DNA of 64,000 nucleotides from JACKDX01 sp964640175 (GTDB lineage: Bacteria > Myxococcota_A > Polyangia > Polyangiales > GCA-016699535). The notes beneath the pieces were generated by a model that was not told the DNA's origin, did no database searches, and was given only the letters and a program-made list of their open reading frames with translations. The position numbers and the translations under genes were made by a program. Positions 58,622-64,000 of the stretch are shown here, in pieces; positions within the stretch are counted from its first letter, which is position 1; each line of letters begins with the position of its first letter. The DNA lies in contig CAZXFW010000010.1 in the NCBI GenBank assembly GCA_964640175.1, positions 38,568 through 102,567 of the forward strand, read 5' to 3'.

Positions 58622-61600
58622 CTATCGAAGTGGCCATGATTGCTGTTCCAATGAAACAGCGTTGGTGGCCAGTTGTGAGCGAAGTTCTTGGATAGAAGCG
58701 CGTTCTTGAGGACTTCTGCGTAGTGCGGTGCTAAGCGTGTGGACCAAGGGTTCAAGTTCGGGGGTGGCAGCGAGCGCTTCAAGTTCCGGCGGAACGCCGT
58801 CGTGTGCAATGTGGAGTGTGATGGTTGCGATTTCGGAGTTCGCCTGAAACAGAGGTTTTCCTGTCAGAAGCTCAAACGCCAAGCAACCAAAGGCATAGAT
58901 GTCGGCAGGCATGGGAGGAGGAGAGGGATCATTGGGGTTTAGGCTCCAAATCTCCGGAGCCCCGTAAGCCGTAGTCGCGCATCCGGGCCTCATGCGTGTG
59001 CCAGCTAGGCCAAAATCAACTAAGACAGGAACGGGGCCGTGAAGGTCGAGTTCATTTGACGTGGCTGATCTCAAAATGATATTGGACGGTTTGAGATCCA
59101 AGTGCGCAATGCGTACGTCATGCATGGCTGTAAGTCCGGCAGCAATACCATCCAGGATGTTAAAAACAGTGCGCATGGTGAGGTCACGAAGTGTAATGGC
59201 CCGCTCCAACGAGACTCCTTCAATGAGCTCCATGACCAAAATTGGTTTCGGTTTAACACCTGCATCGAAGGTAACGAATTTGGAAAGGTTGGGATGTTCG
59301 GGCAATGCCAAAAGGGCGCCTGCTTCCTCGCGAAACATCTTGCTAAACTCTGATTCCGATAACGTTCGAGCGACATTACCGCTGTATTCGGGAGTTTTAA
59401 GCGCAAACAATTTGGCATCGGGTTGGTGTCTTTCTTCGCTGCGCTTTGCAACAAACACAGAGGCGACGCCGCCGCTTCCGAGTTTGCGCAACACATAGAA
59501 GCCGCCAAGTGTTCGTCCAGGCGGAAGCCAAGGTGGCAAAGAAGGCGTTTTAGCAAGTTTAGGCACACGATGTGTGTGATCTTCTGGCGCGGCTTGATTG
59601 GGGCGACTCAGCAGACGAATCAACACGGTGGCACATAGATCGGCAATGCTTGTGGGAAGCGTGGCCTGCAGTGCATCTGCTGCAGACATGACGGTAGGTT
59701 GAAGCTGGCTTCGATCATTTCGGAGTGCGTGTTGCACTGCAACTTCAACCGCATTGACGCGCTGGCTGATTTCTAGAGCGTTCGTCGTGTCGTCAATGCT
59801 CAACCGCCTCCGTGCTCCCGAAAGCAACAAGGCGAGCGTTTGAGCCGCTTGGCTCAATGAATGAAAGGGCTGTGCACCCTGAGGCGCCGTGAGCTCAGTG
59901 AGGCTGCGCGCAGCTATCAGAGCTTCGAGGCTCGTGGTGAGTTGAAGTAGTACGTGACGCAGTGCTTCTAGGCGTGGAGATCCCGCAACTAAGCTCGAAG
60001 TAAACTCCGATAGGTTATCAAGACTGTGGCCAATCGATCCTGAGGAACTCGCATGAGCCATGGTGAAAGAACGTGTCAATGCAGCATAGCGACGGATAGG
60101 AGTTTCAAGCTCGGCTAACATCGACGCTTCGGCTACGATTTCAAGATCGGAGTGGCTTAAATTGAATCCCATCCAGACCAAAAGCGCATCGGAGACTTCA
60201 CACAACTCGTCGCGAATGAGAGCGTCGAATGCACGTGTTGAGGTGGCGAAGAGCAATCGGTGTAAAGAAGCATCTGGACTTTTGGTGCATTGAGCCAATA
60301 GCTCTCGTGTCGTAGATACTCGAGAGGCTTTGGTCTCAGATGCTCGTGGCGTCGACTCCGCAGCAGTCCAATCGGCATCTACGAGATGAAGCAGGGTTCG
60401 CAGCCGATGCTGATGCCACGTGAGAGATGTGTTAGGTGAGCTTTCTGTTTGAATAGGGTGGGCGGGGTGAACAAGCCAGTGAGACGCTTGGACTAAAGCG
60501 TGTTCAAGCGATCCGAGTGATGCCGGATGGGCATCACGTGTATCCAAGCGAAGCAGATTGCGTAACGTAGGCCTTTTGAGGAGCCCTGCATCGATGTTGC
60601 GAATCAGCTGAAACGCACTCAATAGGTCCTGATGGGTTTCTATTCGAATGTTAGAAAGTTTATGGCAGGCGCTTTGTACTTGCTCAAGCGTCCGTTCAGC
60701 TTGGATGGCGGCGGCTTTGGCGCCTTGATCGATAAAACATTCCAGCCCTGTCATGGTTCGTCGCAGAATGGCTTCGCTTGGCGAAGCGCTGTCTGGGGAA
60801 AGTTCCTGGATGAGACAGGTGTAAAGTGCTTCTTGCCCTATGTCTCCTTGTGCAGTTTGCTGCGCCATGCGGGAAAGTCGGAGGCGCATGGCTTCAAACG
60901 CTTCGTTGCCGACTTCCAGCCCTTGTTGGCGAAGTTCAACAAAAGTCTCGGCCACAGAAACAGAAGCGTGTTGAGCAAGCCGTAGAAGTAGCTCCGAAGC
61001 AGCTTCGGGTTCAACTTCGGCTGCTCGGGGGATGCCCAATACCATGGCGTTGGCGATGCCAGGGTCCCGTTCGTTAAAGGAATCTTCCAAAATGCGTTGA
61101 CAACGCTCTAAGACGGCTTCCGGACGCAGGGCCATGCTTGCGGTAAGAGAAGTTGCGGCTCTTCGCCACCCACCAACCGTGCCAGAGGCACGAAGTTCGC
61201 GGTCAATTTCATGGTCAAATGAGGAGATATGGTCGCACAGAAGCCCTCGTGCTGTGGCGACATGCGCCCATACCAGGGATTCACGATCTTGGAGTAAACG
61301 ATTCCAAGCGGATTTCACGGAGGGCGTTTCAAAAATATGAAGCCCCGTGGCATCGCCTTGCGAGGCACGAAGCGCAGCCTGGCGTGCTGCCCGTTCCAAG
61401 AGACGCGCGGCAAGCCTGCGTGAAGGAAGAGAGCCCGTCGAAGGCAAAGAAAGCCATTGAGTTTCAAGCTGAGGCCGAGAAATCAAAGCCAGCGCCAACG
61501 CATCGACGTGTGCAGGGCTGCCAAGGGGCAAATCCAACGAAAGCGCCACACGGGCTTGTATGTCAGGGCCCGCCAAGCCACGGCGGGAACTGATTGCCAA

Positions 61601-61921
61601 TGCGGTGGCCAATGCCACAAACGTTGCAGCATTTCCGTCTCTCAAATGCATGGCAACGCGTCTGCCCAGTTGGTGGCGTTCAGGCCCCACGGGGATGGCC
61701 GCAGCAAGCTCATACAATCCTACCGCGGCTGCAGGTGCAGAGAGCCAGTCGAGGTTATCAATGAGGTTGTGCGATAGAGCAAGGCGCACACTTGAAAGTA
61801 CTGCTTCGGGAGGAAGCCCTTCCAAAGGAACAGGCCGCTGGTCAAGCGCTGCGGCACCTAGGCTCGCGATGCTTTGACGCCAGAGTGCCTCAAGCTCGTC
61901 GTGGCTTTTAGCCAAGTGCAT
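58622..61921 (-). CDS. Large protein with helical N-terminus and C-terminal Ser/Thr kinase
   Basis: About 1099 residues from ATG 61921 (GTG 61945 also possible). The first ~800 residues are Ala/Leu/Arg/Ser-rich and helical, with no recognised domain; repeats or TPR-like packing are possible. The C-terminal kinase (~802-1080) has LGSGGVASVFVAK, Lys in FALKTPE, HLDLKPSN (in place of HRD), VDFGLAG and the YGAPEIW loop. No TM is seen, so it is probably cytoplasmic. The kinase being at the C-terminus is uncommon for this class. It is followed by the MutS-like gene upstream, 64 bases away. Confidence 0.85.
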   Translation of the reverse strand: MHLAKSHDELEALWRQSIASLGAAALDQRPVPLEGLPPEAVLSSVRLALSHNLIDNLDWLSAPAAAVGLYELAAAIPVGPERHQLGRRVAMHLRDGNAATFVALATALAISSRRGLAGPDIQARVALSLDLPLGSPAHVDALALALISRPQLETQWLSLPSTGSLPSRRLAARLLERAARQAALRASQGDATGLHIFETPSVKSAWNRLLQDRESLVWAHVATARGLLCDHISSFDHEIDRELRASGTVGGWRRAATSLTASMALRPEAVLERCQRILEDSFNERDPGIANAMVLGIPRAAEVEPEAASELLLRLAQHASVSVAETFVELRQQGLEVGNEAFEAMRLRLSRMAQQTAQGDIGQEALYTCLIQELSPDSASPSEAILRRTMTGLECFIDQGAKAAAIQAERTLEQVQSACHKLSNIRIETHQDLLSAFQLIRNIDAGLLKRPTLRNLLRLDTRDAHPASLGSLEHALVQASHWLVHPAHPIQTESSPNTSLTWHQHRLRTLLHLVDADWTAAESTPRASETKASRVSTTRELLAQCTKSPDASLHRLLFATSTRAFDALIRDELCEVSDALLVWMGFNLSHSDLEIVAEASMLAELETPIRRYAALTRSFTMAHASSSGSIGHSLDNLSEFTSSLVAGSPRLEALRHVLLQLTTSLEALIAARSLTELTAPQGAQPFHSLSQAAQTLALLLSGARRRLSIDDTTNALEISQRVNAVEVAVQHALRNDRSQLQPTVMSAADALQATLPTSIADLCATVLIRLLSRPNQAAPEDHTHRVPKLAKTPSLPPWLPPGRTLGGFYVLRKLGSGGVASVFVAKRSEERHQPDAKLFALKTPEYSGNVARTLSESEFSKMFREEAGALLALPEHPNLSKFVTFDAGVKPKPILVMELIEGVSLERAITLRDLTMRTVFNILDGIAAGLTAMHDVRIAHLDLKPSNIILRSATSNELDLHGPVPVLVDFGLAGTRMRPGCATTAYGAPEIWSLNPNDPSPPPMPADIYAFGCLAFELLTGKPLFQANSEIATITLHIAHDGVPPELEALAATPELEPLVHTLSTALRRSPQERASIQELRSQLATNAVSLEQQSWPLR

Positions 61922-61985
61922 CTGTAGCAGCCCGGAAATGAACACGCCTGTAACTATAGCAAAGCCAACGGCGAGGTATCACGCT

Positions 61986-63773
61986 TTAAGCGTGGCGCAT
62001 CAGAAGACGAGTCACTAGAGGCACCGCGTTACTGGAACGCACCGGGCCTTGGCGCAGCATGTAGTCAAAGTGCATCTCTTGTCCTACCATGACGTCTGTG
62101 AAATGGACGTTGACGATATGGCCAGGCTGTTCTTTTGCGAGTTCAGTAAGCTCCGTATCATGGGTTGCAATTATGCCGAACGCGCCTCGTTCAAGCAGGT
62201 GGATGAGCACTGCGCGTGATGCTTCATGGCGGGCTTGAGCATTGGTGCCACGTAACAGTTCATCCAGTAGGAAAAAAACAGGTGGCTTCTGAGCTGCGTT
62301 CTCTAACGTAGCGTCGAGCCGCTGTAGCTCGGCATGGAAGTAGCTCGCGCCGGTTTGTAGAGAATCTTGAATCCGCATGCTTGCCCGTAGGCGGCACAGA
62401 GATAGTCGCATGTGACTGGCGCATACAGGGCCTCCGGCCAATGCGAGTGCGGTGTTTACTCCCACGGCTCGGAGCAAAGTGCTCTTTCCAGCCATGTTGG
62501 ATCCGGTGATGATCATAAGGCTTTTAGGGCCAAGCAACGACACATCATTGCTGACACGAATGTCTGGTGCAAGGAGAGGGTGTCCTAAGGCGTGGGCTTG
62601 CCACGTTCCTTCCTCTTCCTCAATGGTAGGAAATGTGGCGTGAGGTTCGGTAAATGCATAGCTGCCTAAGGCACACAACGCTTCAAGTGTTGCGGTGGTT
62701 TCAAACCATGCTGGTGCTTGATGAGCGTAGTGTTGTTTCCATGCATTGAGCCGCAAAGCACAGTTGAGATCCCAAAGAAAAAGAGGGTTGATGAGAGCAT
62801 GTAATAGGCCTTGTTGCCGGAGTTCTGCGATACGTACCAAGCGACGCAGTTTATGCAGGCCTTGCAGTGCGGCTTGCGCTTCTGCGTGTTGTGCCTTCAA
62901 ATATGGCGCGCTAAAATTTGCGTCTGCTGTAAGCTGAAACATTTTGCTAAACACATCGGCAAAATCAAACCGTGCGGTTAACCAATCGAGAGCATCGGAT
63001 GCGCGGTTTTGAAACCTGAGCCATACAGCAAGCTGTATTCCAAAAGGCAAAAGCCAAAGGCTCGCTGGGATGTAGTGTAGAATGCTAAGCGCTATGCCAC
63101 TGCATGTGACCGCGGGCAGGGCCAACGTGAGGATAGGGTTAAGAAACCGTTCTGTCGTGGTAGGTGATGTTTTCAGATACGTCAAAAACGGTGTGACATC
63201 CAAACGGCGCATGTCTTTTCCTATGGCAGCGCACTCCAGTTCTTGGCGGAACTCCAGGCAGTCTCGCAACTCTTGGATGGCGCTTTGGCGTTCTTCAATG
63301 GTTGTCTTGGGCGCATGATGGCATAGCCATCCGATAAGGCGCTCGGCGCCTTGTACCGTGTGAGTCGTATCCATCCGTTGAAAAAGACTTCCTGGGCCTA
63401 CCAGATCGAGATCCCAAGCGTAGTTATGATCCTTCGGAACAAGGTCTGCTCCATAGGCGGGGAGTTCTTGAAAGCGGCCTTGCATGCGCATTAGGTGTCT
63501 TGTGTGAATGCCTTTACGCTGTTCTGCAAGGTCAAGACGCGTACGGAGCTTGAGCATCCAGACTCCCAACAGAATGAAAGCAGTGGTGCTTAGAATAGCT
63601 CCCCATAGATACACAGGGGTGCGATTGCTCCACCACGCAATGAGACACACGCTTGCTATAAGAAAGAGAGCAAACCTAGGCCATCCAAAGCGGACGAAGC
63701 TGCGTTCGAGGCGGTTGGCTTCTTCGGCAAACCGATCGTGACATTCTTGATGCGTTTGAAGAGGATGATTCAT
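61986..63773 (-). CDS. Membrane-anchored MutS-like ATPase
   Basis: A 595-residue protein. Two N-terminal TM segments (FALFLIASVCLIAWW and LWGAILSTTAFILLGVWML) and another pair near 210-250 are predicted. The C-terminal MutS ATPase domain (~400-590) has TGSNMAGKSTLLR and FFLLDELLRGTNAQ. It lacks the mismatch-recognition and connector domains, so a repair role is doubtful; similar MutS-V proteins with TMs are known but not characterised. Confidence 0.85.
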   Translation of the reverse strand: MNHPLQTHQECHDRFAEEANRLERSFVRFGWPRFALFLIASVCLIAWWSNRTPVYLWGAILSTTAFILLGVWMLKLRTRLDLAEQRKGIHTRHLMRMQGRFQELPAYGADLVPKDHNYAWDLDLVGPGSLFQRMDTTHTVQGAERLIGWLCHHAPKTTIEERQSAIQELRDCLEFRQELECAAIGKDMRRLDVTPFLTYLKTSPTTTERFLNPILTLALPAVTCSGIALSILHYIPASLWLLPFGIQLAVWLRFQNRASDALDWLTARFDFADVFSKMFQLTADANFSAPYLKAQHAEAQAALQGLHKLRRLVRIAELRQQGLLHALINPLFLWDLNCALRLNAWKQHYAHQAPAWFETTATLEALCALGSYAFTEPHATFPTIEEEEGTWQAHALGHPLLAPDIRVSNDVSLLGPKSLMIITGSNMAGKSTLLRAVGVNTALALAGGPVCASHMRLSLCRLRASMRIQDSLQTGASYFHAELQRLDATLENAAQKPPVFFLLDELLRGTNAQARHEASRAVLIHLLERGAFGIIATHDTELTELAKEQPGHIVNVHFTDVMVGQEMHFDYMLRQGPVRSSNAVPLVTRLLMRHA

Positions 63774-63784
63774 TGTTGTGAGTA

Positions 63785-64000
63785 TTACCGTTGCAATGCT
63801 GCTCGGATGAGCTCGAGTTGTGTTTCAATGCGGGCGTCAACTTCGCCAAGTTCTGTGCTGATCACACAACTGCCGCGGCTCAAGCCAGGATCTTCTATAA
63901 AAGACATGAATTCAAGCGCTTCATGCGTTGTTTTCGTTTCAAGTGGGTCGGCTTCAAGCAGTGCTTTGTCCTCTGGATGCACAAAGATGCGAAGCTGCTT
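63785..64000 (-). CDS. FliH/SctL-type secretion stator protein, C-terminal end (gene runs off the window)
   Basis: Only the last 71 residues are present: a start HPEDKALLEADPLE, then GSCVISTELGEVDARIETQL and a C-terminal LIRAAL. The GxCxIxTxxGxVDAxxExQL pattern is typical of FliH and YscL/SctL, which regulate the ATPase of flagellar or type III export systems. Which of the two it is cannot be told from this fragment. The gene enters from the right end of the window. Confidence 0.72.
   Translation of the reverse strand, partial: KQLRIFVHPEDKALLEADPLETKTTHEALEFMSFIEDPGLSRGSCVISTELGEVDARIETQLELIRAALQR

Overview
The window is a chromosomal segment of about 50% GC by eye. It most resembles a Myxococcota/deltaproteobacterial-type Gram-negative. 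The pointers are a MYXO-CTERM-like tail on a Cys-rich surface protein (56369-58558), three Hanks-type Ser/Thr kinases with extra domains, TPR-like and Stig1-like Cys-rich lipoproteins beside them, a TIGR02147-type regulator, and TonB-dependent outer-membrane transport. This assignment is an inference from gene families; there is no rRNA in the window.

Layout. Positions 1-13.9 kb are mostly housekeeping: the start of rplC, tatD, metG, holB, a TetR regulator, mazG, epmA-efp, a small lipoprotein, a pirin, deoC, a 2OG-Fe(II) oxygenase-like protein, and a thioredoxin/unknown/MMPL operon. Positions 14-19.6 kb hold a putative outer-membrane protein, a kinase whose N-terminus looks like an ECF sigma factor, a Cys-rich lipoprotein, and a REC-REC-GGDEF-EAL regulator. 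Positions 19.7-28.9 kb are the most interesting part. Two Fur-box-like sites precede tonB and an imelysin-HTTM-TonB receptor operon. That operon runs on into a radical SAM enzyme, a PqqD-like (RRE) protein and an HprK-like kinase. Just beyond, and divergent from a methyltransferase gene, lies an 85-residue peptide gene. The peptide has a twin-arginine signal-like segment followed by five Cys-Met-Pro units spaced exactly five residues apart. I read this as a candidate iron-responsive RiPP (modified peptide) system.

Positions 28.9-36.2 kb hold a nucleotide-sugar epimerase, a decayed HAD phosphatase, an ArsR/AHSA1 pair with a perfect operator palindrome, two large lipoproteins and their TIGR02147 regulator. 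Positions 36.2-45.5 kb are a patchwork: an MFS-acyltransferase fusion, a probable 5' fragment of a group II intron, a CecR-YbhGFSR-type ABC exporter operon with its operator, a frameshifted SDR remnant whose intact relative lies at 54.0 kb, a HicBA toxin-antitoxin pair, and tmRNA (ssrA) with a duplicated copy of its 3' end and several hairpins. Together these suggest past insertion and deletion events.

Positions 45.6-64 kb return to denser core and surface genes: N-acetylglutamate synthase, a TPR-like protein/kinase/lipoprotein unit, peroxiredoxin, an IF-1 paralogue, a hexose-phosphate mutase with an epimerase, an SDR, a Tat-exported PLP enzyme, the MYXO-CTERM protein, a 1100-residue kinase, a membrane-anchored MutS-like ATPase, and the end of a FliH/SctL-type secretion gene.
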